Shown here piece after piece: positions 1 through 7,034 of a DNA stretch of 49,837 nt. A model generated the notes under the pieces. It ran no database searches. It worked only from the letters and a program-made list of their open reading frames with translations, and was not told the DNA's origin. Numbering within the stretch: position 1 is the first letter of the stretch; each line of letters begins with the position of its first letter. The DNA comes from an uncultured Eubacteriales bacterium (lineage in GTDB: Bacteria; Bacillota; Clostridia; UBA1381; UBA9506), in assembly GCA_949299615.1 (NCBI GenBank), contig CASGBM010000017.1:1-49837 (forward strand), read 5' to 3'. Made by a program: the position numbers and the translations under genes.

Positions 1-24
1 TATTAACAAACGGGAGGGATTATT

Positions 25-567
25 ATGAAAAAAAATATTGTATTTATGCTTGTTTCTGTATTATTAACAGCAATACTCGTAGGATGTTCTAGCACTCCTG
101 CCGGAACTGATCCTGGGGATATTACAGGTGAAACATTTGACGGTGGAAATATCAGTGCGCTTGTTCCCGATGGGTGGATGGGTTTTCACGGTACAGATTA
201 CTTTGAAGAGTATGAAGAAGGCTATGACCCTAATGTTATTCAAATCGCTAAAGGTGCGAAAAGTGAGTGGGATTTGTTCTCAAAGCCTTACATTATGATA
301 GGTTATTATGGACCTGATAATCCTATGATTGAGCCTATGAAAGAGATATATGAGGAAACTGCCGACATTGATCCTATTACTATCGGGGAATATACCTGGA
401 ACGGATTCACAGGAAAAAGCCTAGATACCCCTATTGCAGTCCTTTGGACAGGAGAAGAAAAATCGGATCAGATACAGCTTACGATATGTCTTGAGAACGG
501 AGATAAGATAAGCCTTGAAGACGCAGATGTTCAGGCTATAATAGCTAGCATTAATATAACTAAATAA
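25..567 (+). CDS. Putative secreted lipoprotein
   Basis: A 180-residue protein with a lipoprotein signal: a Lys-Lys start, a hydrophobic stretch at residues 5-20 and a lipobox L-V-G-C with Cys21. It is probably lipidated and anchored to the outer face of the membrane. The mature part begins with a Ser/Thr/Pro/Gly spacer and then an acidic globular domain of about 140 residues with no motif I can name. A GGGAGGG ribosome binding site precedes the ATG at suitable distance. The gene lies alone in AT-rich accessory DNA, followed by an SLH fragment and IS debris, so it may be cargo of a mobile element. The lipoprotein call is seen in the sequence; the function is unknown. Confidence 0.75.
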   Translation: MKKNIVFMLVSVLLTAILVGCSSTPAGTDPGDITGETFDGGNISALVPDGWMGFHGTDYFEEYEEGYDPNVIQIAKGAKSEWDLFSKPYIMIGYYGPDNPMIEPMKEIYEETADIDPITIGEYTWNGFTGKSLDTPIAVLWTGEEKSDQIQLTICLENGDKISLEDADVQAIIASINITK

Positions 568-665
568 ATGAAATATGTTGTGCTTGCACACTACTTATGA
601 AAAATTGATTACGGGACTACTTTATATTCCGTTGATATTGCATAAGTGAGCGAGATTTTTTTAAA

Positions 666-956
666 ATGTTCAAATCCTCTATGCCGTCATCGGAGTTTCC
701 TGTTATCAATGAAGTTTCAGACAGTAAAATTCCAGACGTTGCAATGAATGCCGACGGCGCTGCACAAATTTATGATTTCTATCGTGCCGGCATTTTAGTC
801 GGCAGTGATACCTTAGGAACATTTGTAAGGAGCGAGGTTGCTGCAATTCTTACAAGAATATTTGATAATACTGCACGAAAAACAATAACCTTAAATAAGT
901 ATCAAGTAAAGGGCGGCATTTTCCGCCCTTTACTTGATATAACAAACATCTGTTAA
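666..956 (+). pseudogene. Fragment of an S-layer homology (SLH) protein
   Basis: The 96-codon frame contains one SLH-like repeat at about residues 20-75: I-P-D-V, a Y-D-F-Y-R-A-G-I-L-V-G core, then F-V-R-S-E-V-A-A-I-L-T-R. SLH repeats bind cell-wall polymers and usually come in threes at an end of a large secreted protein. Here there is no signal peptide, no convincing ribosome binding site and only one repeat. The last 20 codons read through a perfect palindrome that looks like a transcription terminator. This is best read as the 3' end of a deleted SLH-protein gene whose reading frame has drifted past its original stop. Confidence 0.6.
900..939 (+). terminator. Perfect 17-bp palindrome, probable terminator
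   Basis: The arms at 900-916 and 923-939 are fully complementary (core AAAGGGCGG/CCGCCCTTT) with a 6-nt loop CATTTT. No strong T-run follows, so it could work in either direction or be a degenerate terminator of the SLH fragment it overlaps. Confidence 0.55.
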
Positions 957-1132
957 AAAAGCAATGTCAAAGAATCAATGCTGGACAAACGACTTGTAGA
1001 GGGATTGTGTGAGTATATCTATTGCAACATAAAAGGAGGTTGGCGGGGTTACAAAACGCTGTCTCAGATGCGGGCATCTACAAAGATGATGTAAACTTTT
1101 ATCTGGGATAGAAAAAACATCTTGAACCATAG

Positions 1133-1422
1133 TCAAAATAGTAGACACGTTTTTTTAAAAGTTTTGAGAGCAGTTGATAAGACCCGGAATAAATACCATT
1201 TTTCTTTTTCGTTTGGAGTTGTCATGCCAATCGCTCCATGTGAACGTTTAGAGATGTAGAAGTCCTCAATATAAGAAAAAATGAATATCTGACGTTCTTA
1301 CAATCAGTAGTATTTTTTCGATTATTTCTTAAGATACTTAAATAAGGGTTCATAATACGCATAATCAAAGGGTTATCCAAATTGCACAACACAAAGAGAA
1401 TATGGTATCTATCGGAATACAA
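1133..1422 (-). pseudogene. IS3-family transposase OrfB C-terminal remnant
   Basis: The minus strand encodes, with a frame change, a tail like the end of the DDE integrase domain. It reads D-N-P-L-I-M-R-I-M, then Y-I-E-D-F-Y-I-S-K-R-S-H-G-A-I-G-M and T-T-P-N-E-K-E-K, ending at a TGA at 1133-1135. In intact OrfB the first part carries the last catalytic Glu (D-N-x-x-x-E), which reads M here. The similarity is by eye against the general family pattern, and the upstream two thirds of the gene are absent. Confidence 0.5.
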
Positions 1423-1597
1423 AAAGAAGTATATTGATATCCTTTATTTAGAACGAAACACATGCCATTCAGATTTATTTTCTTATTATAAGTCTTTTTA
1501 AAGGCAGTCATAACTAGATAACAATATGCAGTTTTGTTAATAGACTCTAGAAAATAACCTTATGAGAAAATAGATCTATAACGATGCAGAGACAGTA

Positions 1598-1901
1598 TTA
1601 TTTTTCAGAACCCTTGCTGTAAGTTAAGTCACTTGTCCAGTCAATGCTAGGAGATTCTTGATTAATCTTCTGTTGGAGATTATTGTTATGTTTGCCTGCT
1701 TTGTCCCACTTAACGGTAAGAACTTCACCATCATAGGTTTCAACGGTGGAGCACTTGTTTGATTCAGCGGGAAAGAACAGTCTGAAAAACTCCGTGTTCT
1801 TTACAGCGCACAGTCTGTGTTTTTTTGTCGGACTGATAAAGGTTGACTGGAGTTCGTTTGAACTCTTCATCATACCTGGTTACGAGTTTGTTTGTGGACA
1901 T
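1598..1901 (-). pseudogene. IS3-family transposase OrfA remnant
   Basis: Reading from the ATG at 1901 gives a start typical of IS3 OrfA (N-K-L-V-T-R-Y-D-E-E-F-K-R-T), then a degraded helix-turn-helix of the form K-T-Q-T-V-R-C-K-E-H-G-V-F-Q-T-V-L-S-R. A stop codon sits where W-I-K-Q is expected. After a frame change the region S-T-V-E-T-Y-D-G-E-V-L-T-V-K is recognisable, and the remainder is scrambled. The intact family member is a DNA-binding protein that acts with OrfB. At least two in-frame stops plus a frame change rule out function. Confidence 0.65.
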
Positions 1902-2020
1902 GTAGCTATCTCTTTTTTGCATCTACTTTATTGCAACGATTTGTATAGCGTATCTGCTTTGATATAGATCCAATTATAGCGAAAGAAGTTGATTATATGG
2001 CAATGATAAAATCAATAATT

Positions 2021-2066
2021 AAGAACCGTTTAAACCTTTATTTAAGGGTTTAAGCGGTTCTTTTTT
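2021..2066 (+). terminator. Strong rho-independent terminator
   Basis: A stem of about 16 bp (outer AAGAACCG/CGGTTCTT, inner TTTAAACC/GGTTTAAG with one wobble pair) is followed by six T residues. It separates the IS debris from the leader region of the integrative element, or is the first hairpin of that leader. Confidence 0.75.
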
Positions 2067-2126
2067 ATAGAAATATGTCAAAAAAAGTTTTTTATACTAA
2101 TCAAAAAGGAGATTTCAATTTTAATT

Positions 2127-2195
2127 ATGCAAAAAAATTGTGTTGTTATAAGAAAAGAAAATAACTTATGGCGGATTGCCGTGCAGAAGGAGTGA
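2127..2195 (+). CDS. Possible 22-residue leader peptide
   Basis: A short ORF begins at an ATG 14 nt after an AAAAAGGAGA ribosome binding site and encodes 22 residues rich in charged residues (starts M-Q-K-N-C-V-V-I). Its last codons contain an AGAAGGAG sequence that can serve as ribosome binding site for the next ATG at 2203, so short ORFs are stacked here. This arrangement resembles leaders that couple translation to antitermination ahead of resistance or transfer genes. Too short to be sure it is translated. Confidence 0.35.
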   Translation: MQKNCVVIRKENNLWRIAVQKE

Positions 2196-2248
2196 ACGAA
2201 AAATGCATTTTATTTTTATACATTTTTTTAGAAGGAAAAGATCACATC

Positions 2249-2326
2249 ATGGGACAAGCCATAAAAAGTCAAATGATGACTATGGAGGACGCTTATACCA
2301 CACAGCCAAAGAGAACTCTTATATAA
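2249..2326 (+). CDS. Possible 25-residue leader peptide overlapping a terminator
   Basis: The ORF starts after a GAAGGAAAAG ribosome binding site, encodes 25 residues (starts M-G-Q-A-I-K), and its stop codon falls in the loop of the hairpin at 2303-2342. A ribosome translating it would cover the left arm and stop the terminator from forming, the expected geometry for attenuation. An overlapping frame (2203-2406, 67 codons) crosses the whole hairpin and is an alternative reading. Function is inferred from geometry only. Confidence 0.35.
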   Translation: MGQAIKSQMMTMEDAYTTQPKRTLI

Positions 2327-2352
2327 GGGTTAGCTTTGGCTGTTTTATTATT
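2303..2352 (+). terminator. Attenuator-like terminator upstream of the sigma-like gene
   Basis: The outer arms CAGCCAAAG (2303-2311) and CTTTGGCTG (2334-2342) pair perfectly. The inner arms AACTCTT and AAGGGTT pair with one wobble around an ATAT loop, and a T-rich tract follows (TTTTATTATTT). The hairpin lies 83 bp before the sigma-like gene and inside overlapping short ORFs, which suggests conditional termination. Confidence 0.7.
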
Positions 2353-2435
2353 TATAAAAGATTACAACCATGCTGCCGTTCGCCACCCTTTCGATTAGAT
2401 TTTTAAATTTAATTTAATCGAAAGGATGAGCAGTA

Positions 2436-2867
2436 ATGAAAAAAATAATTTTAAAATCAGAATATCCTTGGTATACGGGAGATGAATACATAGAAATAAG
2501 TGATGAAATAGCCAATGAATTTGAGAAGTTTTCCAAAGAAGAACATAGATATAAAGAAAAAGTTAGGTATCATAAAGCCTTTTATTCATTGGACGAAGAT
2601 AACGGCATTTCAAAAAGCATCTTATTTGTATCAGAATCTCCTGATGAATTATATGAAAAAAAACTAACGAATCAGGAACTTTACAAAGCTATTAGTATGT
2701 TATCAGAATTACAATCAAAAAGAATATATGCTTATTATTTTCAAAATATGTGCATGACACAAATTGCAGAAATTGAAGGCGTTACAAAAATGGCTGTTAG
2801 TAAATCTATTAAAGCAGGATTAAAAAACATAGAAAAATTTTTAAAATTAGGGTTTACAAAAAGGTGA
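2436..2867 (+). CDS. Sigma-70-region-4-like protein of an integrative element
   Basis: A 143-residue protein of the small sigma-70-like family found in Tn916/Tn1549-type conjugative transposons (Tn916 orf7 position). The N-terminal half is charged (Y-P-W-Y near the start, then a K-A-F-Y-S-L-D motif). Residues about 85-135 form a region-4 helix-turn-helix: a helix ending L-Q-S-K-R-I-Y-A-Y-Y-F, then M-T-Q-I-A-E-I-E-G-V-T-K-M-A-V-S-K-S-I. In such elements this protein activates recombination or transfer genes. The start has a GAAAGGA ribosome binding site. It lies behind an attenuator and ahead of the excisionase and integrase genes. Family assignment is fairly secure; the exact target is inferred. 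Confidence 0.75.
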   Translation: MKKIILKSEYPWYTGDEYIEISDEIANEFEKFSKEEHRYKEKVRYHKAFYSLDEDNGISKSILFVSESPDELYEKKLTNQELYKAISMLSELQSKRIYAYYFQNMCMTQIAEIEGVTKMAVSKSIKAGLKNIEKFLKLGFTKR

Positions 2868-3308
2868 ATTTTCTGCTTACTATTAGAAGGGGTTTTTTAA
2901 TGCCTTATACGCAATGACAAAATATTTACCTCTTCTTAACTGATTGATACTTGACAAAGAAAGCATGCAAGATAACGGTATGCAGTATAACAGGCAAACG
3001 GATACATTACGATATAAAAGAGCCGTTAGGCAAATACGCCATGACGATAACCTTGCTTCTACTTCATCCTTATTTCAAAGATGAAAGGTTATCAGAGCGA
3101 TAAATATTTGCACCTTAAAACAAGGATTGCTACCTTGTGGGCAACGACTTTATATCGGGATAATGATACTTCTGCCAAGTCACAGTCCGAGCGTTAAAAG
3201 CGTCGCAGGCAATGATGGCAGTCCGGGCGGATGCCGGGAAGGTGAAATTCCTATGGAGCAATCTAGCAAGTTGCCATTCGTTTACTTTATTATTTTAATA
3301 TCATACAT
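2868..3308 (+). other. Gene-free spacer of the integrative element
   Basis: About 440 bp without a convincing gene; a 64-codon frame from 3127 has no ribosome binding site and no protein-like composition. The base composition is less AT-rich than the neighbouring genes. It contains short G/C blocks such as GTCCGGGCGG near 3224. From memory, Tn916-like elements have a similar conserved stretch after their orf7, so this may be functional element DNA rather than decay. Confidence 0.4.
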
Positions 3309-3355
3309 AAAAGGATTATAGATGATTTTTTGTCATATTGTAGTCCTTTTATTTG
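3309..3355 (+). terminator. Inverted repeat, probable terminator
   Basis: AAAAGGA at 3309-3315 pairs with TCCTTTT at 3344-3350. Further inner pairs, including wobbles, extend to ATGA/TCAT around a short T-rich loop. It separates the sigma-like transcript from the excisionase-integrase promoter. Confidence 0.5.
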
Positions 3356-3398
3356 TGATATTAAACAAAATTCATCTATTAAAACACTATTATTTTTT

Positions 3399-3427
3399 TT
3401 GCCAAAAGCATTTAATTGTGTTATAAT
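3399..3427 (+). promoter_or_regulatory. Promoter for the excisionase-integrase pair
   Basis: A -35 box TTGCCA (3399-3404), a 17-bp spacer and a perfect -10 box TATAAT (3422-3427) lie 50 bp before the excisionase ATG. Confidence 0.75.
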
Positions 3428-3476
3428 CTTTGTAAACACGAGAAAGTGCTTTTTGTCTGTTGAAAGGAGGAGCGTT

Positions 3477-3668
3477 ATGGATCAGCAAAGGGCACAAGAC
3501 ACAAAGAGAACATATACGGTAATGGAAGTTGCAAATATGTTAGGAATAGGCAGAACTTCTGCCTATAATTTTGTGAAAGAAAATCATTTTAAAGTTGTTA
3601 AAATAGGTACTTCTATAAGAATCTCAAAAAAATCTTTTGACGACTGGTTAGAAGATCATGATATTTAG
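3477..3668 (+). CDS. Excisionase-like MerR/HTH_17-type DNA-binding protein
   Basis: A 63-residue protein starting at the ATG after a GAAAGGAGG ribosome binding site; a longer open frame upstream runs through the promoter and is not coding. Residues about 12-60 form a winged helix-turn-helix of the excisionase type: Y-T-V-M-E-V-A-N-M-L-G-I-G-R-T-S-A-Y-N-F-V, then K-I-G-T-S-I-R-I-S and a C-terminal F-D-D-W-L. Such proteins bind next to the attachment site and bias the integrase toward excision. The gene is 18 bp before the integrase gene and shares its promoter. Confidence 0.8.
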   Translation: MDQQRAQDTKRTYTVMEVANMLGIGRTSAYNFVKENHFKVVKIGTSIRISKKSFDDWLEDHDI

Positions 3669-3686
3669 AGAAAAGGAGTAACTATT

Positions 3687-5063
3687 ATGGCATCTATTAT
3701 AAAAAGAAAAAAGTCTTATTCTGTTGTATATAACTACACAGACGAAAATGGTGAAATAAAACAAAAATGGGAAACATGGCATACTCATCAAGAAGCATTA
3801 AAAAGAAAAGCAGAGATTGAAAATCAGCAGTATAGCGGAGTGTTTATTCCACCCAATAATCAAACTGTTTCTGAATTTTTACACGACTTTGTTGTGTTAT
3901 ACGGTGAGAAAAAATGGAGTATGTCAACATATGATAGTAACACAGCGCTTATTGCCAACTATATTAACCCGTTAATCGGTGATGTACCTATACAACAAGT
4001 AAACGCTCGTTTTGTTGATGAGTTTGAAAAAAAACTGGAAAAGACACCTCCGGTAATGAGAAGAAATATAAAGCCAAAAAGCGAATTTCTTCCCGAACAA
4101 ACAAGAGATAAAATACATAAATTATTATCTTGTGCATTTAAACAGGCTGTAAAGTGGGAAATGGTTGCGAAAAATCCCTTTGAATTTTCTATGCACACTC
4201 GTCCAAAGTATAAAAAGAGGGATATATGGAATGCCGAAATGATTCGAAAAGCATTAGATGAGTGTGAAGATGGAAAACTCTATGTTGCTATCAACCTTTC
4301 ATTTGCTTGTTCAATGCGTGAAGGAGAAATTCTTGGTTTGACTTGGGAAAACGTACACATATCTGATGATGATATTGCACAAGATGATGCATATGTAGAA
4401 GTAAAGCAAGAACTTCAGAGAGCATCAAAACGTACTATTGAAACTTTGGATAAAAAAGATGTCTATTATATCTTTCCGCCTTTAATGCCGAATACAAGTA
4501 CAAGAGTTGTGCTGAAAAAGCCTAAAACAGACAGTAGTATAAGAAAGATATGGCTTCCAAAAACATTGGCATATATTCTTCGTGAATGGAAGAAGCATCA
4601 GGATGAATTAAAAAACTTACTTGGTGATGAATACACAGATTATAATTTAGTCGTTGCTCTTAATAATGGTAGACCGTGTGAAGGAAGAGTATTATTAAAG
4701 GCTTTTGAAGAACTTAGAGAAAAAGCAGAACTACCCAACGTAGTTTTTCATTCTCTCAGACATTCAAGTACTACATATAAGTTAAAACTTAATCATGGTG
4801 ACTTAAAAGCAACGCAGGGAGATACAGGGCATTCACAGATTGATATGATTACAGACATTTATGCACATATTCTTGACGAGGATAGAAAAGTCAACGCAAT
4901 GAAATTTGAAAACTCATTCTATAACATTACTGCGGATTTAAGAAATGTGCAAGCACCGCAAGAAGAAAAACCGACTATTGACATTGCAGAGCTTTTGGAA
5001 CAACTGCAAAAATCACCTGAATTGCTGCAAACCTTGTCTCAGATGATTGCTGCTAAAGCGTAA
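3687..5063 (+). CDS. Tyrosine recombinase (integrase) of an integrative element
   Basis: A 458-residue phage/ICE-type tyrosine integrase that joins element and host attachment sites by strand exchange. There is an arm-binding N-terminus (residues 1-55), a SAM-like core-binding domain (about 60-175) and a catalytic domain (about 180-400). Visible catalytic residues are Arg211 (S-M-R-E-G-E), His355 and Arg358 (H-S-L-R-H), His382 (G-H-S) and the nucleophile Tyr392 (I-Y-A-H). Spacing is normal and the gene looks intact. A Gln-rich tail of about 50 residues follows. The gene ends 188 bp from the 3' end of a tRNA-Arg gene, the usual layout for a tRNA-targeting integrase. It has a GAAAAGGAG ribosome binding site and is co-transcribed with the excisionase. 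Confidence 0.93.
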   Translation: MASIIKRKKSYSVVYNYTDENGEIKQKWETWHTHQEALKRKAEIENQQYSGVFIPPNNQTVSEFLHDFVVLYGEKKWSMSTYDSNTALIANYINPLIGDVPIQQVNARFVDEFEKKLEKTPPVMRRNIKPKSEFLPEQTRDKIHKLLSCAFKQAVKWEMVAKNPFEFSMHTRPKYKKRDIWNAEMIRKALDECEDGKLYVAINLSFACSMREGEILGLTWENVHISDDDIAQDDAYVEVKQELQRASKRTIETLDKKDVYYIFPPLMPNTSTRVVLKKPKTDSSIRKIWLPKTLAYILREWKKHQDELKNLLGDEYTDYNLVVALNNGRPCEGRVLLKAFEELREKAELPNVVFHSLRHSSTTYKLKLNHGDLKATQGDTGHSQIDMITDIYAHILDEDRKVNAMKFENSFYNITADLRNVQAPQEEKPTIDIAELLEQLQKSPELLQTLSQMIAAKA

Positions 5064-5101
5064 GGAATGAACCCTCATTCAAAAGACGAGCTAATTTCCA
5101 A

Positions 5102-5161
5102 TTAGCAAAAAACAAAAAATCTTAGCAAATAAAAAAAAACAGTTCGATTCTAATTAGCAAA
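5102..5161 (+). repeat. Iterated TTAGCAAA, candidate integrase arm sites
   Basis: TTAGCAAA occurs at 5102-5109, 5122-5129 and 5154-5161, with a related CTAATTT/AAATTAG just before and after. Short direct repeats between an integrase gene and its core site are typical arm-type binding sites for the integrase N-terminal domain. The repeats are seen; the role is inferred. Confidence 0.5.
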
Positions 5162-5224
5162 TATGACAGAAAGATGCAAATTAGAAAATTCATAATAATG
5201 ACATTAAGATTCCTTTCAATTTAA

Positions 5225-5248
5225 AGAAAAACACCGCAAAAGCGGTGT
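5225..5248 (-). terminator. Terminator of the tRNA-Arg gene
   Basis: The stem ACACCGC/GCGGTGT with a 4-nt loop is followed on the minus strand by TTTTCTTT, immediately after the tRNA 3' end. Confidence 0.75.
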
Positions 5249-5251
5249 AAA

Positions 5252-5328
5252 TGGCGTCCCCGGGCAGGTTCGAACTGCCGGCGTTCCGCTTAGGAGGCGG
5301 ACCCTCTATCCAGCTGAGGTACGGGGAC
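5252..5328 (-). tRNA. tRNA-Arg (anticodon CCT)
   Basis: On the minus strand the acceptor GTCCCCG (5322-5328) pairs with CGGGGAC, and a discriminator G and an encoded CCA (5252-5254) follow. The D-arm, an anticodon stem TCCGC/GCGGA around CTCCTAA (anticodon CCT) and the T-arm with GTTCGAA are all present. Its 3' end faces the integrase gene and is the likely attachment site. Confidence 0.93.
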
Positions 5329-5377
5329 ATATATGAAATTTTATGATTTTTGGCTCAATTTGGTGGCGGAACTGTTT

Positions 5378-5419
5378 CCCCTTAGGAGGGGTTTGTTATA
5401 TCCATTTAACTACGGGGGC
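5378..5419 (-). pseudogene. Truncated tRNA-Arg(CCT)-like 5' half
   Basis: On the minus strand the sequence starts GCCCCCGTAG. It continues through a D-arm (GTTA...TAAC) and an anticodon loop with CTCCTAA, then diverges within the anticodon stem. No variable loop, T-arm (GTTCRA) or matching CGGGGGC acceptor strand follows before the intact tRNA 50 bp away. It looks like a tRNA cut at the anticodon arm, perhaps by an old integration or deletion. Confidence 0.6.
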
Positions 5420-5514
5420 AAGCTGAAAAATCACTTATTGTTTCGTATCTTGCTTGCATTATTCTATCATGATTTTCAGCGTTTGTAAAGTGATTTCCCG
5501 TATTTTAGCGCAAA

Positions 5515-6888
5515 TCACGCAAAAAATTTGCTAATATATCCTTGAATGAATACAAAAAATATAATTAAGGGAAGAATATAGGTCACATACCCTCTGAGCC
5601 ATTTTGGAAATTTTTGCCCTTTGCCCGTGTTGGCTTCTAAAATGAAATTGTCCCAGCCCCACCCGGCTTTTGAAACACAGAAAAACAAATACACCAAAGC
5701 TCCAATTGGCAGCAAATTATTGCTGACAATAAAATCTTCTAAATCCATGATATTCGTACCTGCTCCCAAAGGCTGGAACCCGCTTAAAACATTGAACCCT
5801 AATACACAGGGCAGAGACAAAACCATAATTAAAACAATATTTACAAGCACCGCTTTTTTCCTGCTAAAGCCCCATAAATCCATCGCAAAAGATAAAATAT
5901 TTTCAAAAACAGCAACTACTGTGGATAACGCCGCAAAGGACATAAAGACAAAAAACAGGCTGCCCCACACCCTGCCTCCGGCCATGGAATTAAAAATGTT
6001 TGGCAGTGTTATAAAAACTAGCTTTGGACCGCTTCCCGGGTTTACGCCAAAGGAAAAACAAGCCGGAAAGATAATTAAACCGGACAGAATTGCCACAGCT
6101 GTATCTAAAAACATTATATTCAGTGATTCGCCCATAAGCGATCGGTCTTTTCCAATATAACTTCCAAAAATCGCCATCGACCCAATCCCAATACTTAATG
6201 TAAAAAATGCCTGGCCCATAGCTGCAAAAATAACATTGAAAATTCCCTGCTCCATCATCTTCCCAAAATCAGGCTTTAAATAAAACGCCAGACCCTTGTC
6301 TGCCTCCGGCAGCGTAACAGAGCGAACAACTAAAATGAGCATAATAACAAAAAGGCTGGACATCATAATTTTTGTAATTTTTTCCACACCATTTTGCAGA
6401 CCAAGCGAACAAATCCCAAAGCTGAGCAAAACAATAACAGCCAGCCAAAATACCATTACCAGCGGCTGCGATGTCATGGCTGCAAAAATTTGCTCCACCT
6501 GCTGCGTGGAAACCCCTGTAAACTCGCCGCCTGCCATTTTGAAAAAATATGCCAGCATCCATCCGCCAATTGTCGTATAAAACATCATCAGCAGATAATT
6601 TCCGGCAATTGCAAAATAGCTGAAAATATGCCACTTGCTTCCTTTGGGTTCCAAACAGCGAAAAGATGCCGCCGCACTTTTTTGGCTTGCCCGTCCCACG
6701 GAAAATTCCATTACCATAATTGGCAGCCCTAATATAATTAAGAAAAACAAATAAATCAGCACAAACGCAGCGCCGCCGTAAACTCCAGTAATATACGGAA
6801 ATCTCCACACATTTCCCAAACCAATCGCGCAGCCGGCTGAAATCAAAATAAATCCAAAACGCGAAGAAAATTTTTCTCTTTCCTGCAT
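5515..6888 (-). CDS. Sodium-dependent transporter, neurotransmitter:sodium symporter (NSS) family
   Basis: A 457-residue integral membrane protein with about 11-12 hydrophobic helices. Helix 1 carries the NSS signature G-C-A-I-G-L-G-N-V-W-R-F-P-Y, whose unwound centre forms the sodium and substrate sites in LeuT-type transporters. It is followed by Y-G-G-A-A-F and G-L-P-I-M-V-M-E-F. Bacterial members take up amino acids with sodium. I chose the ATG at 6888 because GGGAG lies 8 nt ahead; the frame extends 5 codons further without a ribosome binding site. It stands alone and converges on the tRNA/integrase segment. The substrate cannot be read from the sequence. Confidence 0.92.
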   Translation of the reverse strand: MQEREKFSSRFGFILISAGCAIGLGNVWRFPYITGVYGGAAFVLIYLFFLIILGLPIMVMEFSVGRASQKSAAASFRCLEPKGSKWHIFSYFAIAGNYLLMMFYTTIGGWMLAYFFKMAGGEFTGVSTQQVEQIFAAMTSQPLVMVFWLAVIVLLSFGICSLGLQNGVEKITKIMMSSLFVIMLILVVRSVTLPEADKGLAFYLKPDFGKMMEQGIFNVIFAAMGQAFFTLSIGIGSMAIFGSYIGKDRSLMGESLNIMFLDTAVAILSGLIIFPACFSFGVNPGSGPKLVFITLPNIFNSMAGGRVWGSLFFVFMSFAALSTVVAVFENILSFAMDLWGFSRKKAVLVNIVLIMVLSLPCVLGFNVLSGFQPLGAGTNIMDLEDFIVSNNLLPIGALVYLFFCVSKAGWGWDNFILEANTGKGQKFPKWLRGYVTYILPLIIFFVFIQGYISKFFA

Positions 6889-7034
6889 ATCATCAACTCC
6901 CATGTTGTCTTTTAACCTCAGTTATATCATATCCTAAAATTTAAGAATCATTTGTCCGTCTTATCATTTTATGCTTTGATTCTTCACTTTTTAAGCTGAA
7001 ACATAAATTATCAGCAAAACCGCTCCAAACCATT

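Larger units (their letters stand above)
1124..1901 (-). mobile_element. Decayed IS3-family insertion sequence
   Basis: Minus-strand remnants of an IS3-type orfA followed by the end of orfB occur in the expected order. They run from the orfA start at 1901 to an IS3-like terminal sequence at about 1124-1148 (minus strand GTGTCTACTATTTTGACTAT), which overlaps the orfB stop. The segment is about 780 bp, whereas a complete IS3-type element is roughly 1.2-1.5 kb, so the middle of orfB is missing. I find no matching terminal repeat beyond orfA. Several stops and frameshifts show it is inactive. Confidence 0.65.

Noticed and set aside
2176-2406. 76-codon frame as an ordinary protein gene
   Set aside because: It runs through the attenuator hairpin and overlaps other short frames; better viewed as leader DNA.
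3127-3321. 64-codon frame in the element spacer
   Set aside because: No ribosome binding site and no protein-like pattern.
5621-6160. 179-codon plus-strand frame in the transporter gene
   Set aside because: Antisense shadow of the NSS transporter; Lys/Pro-rich with no start signals.
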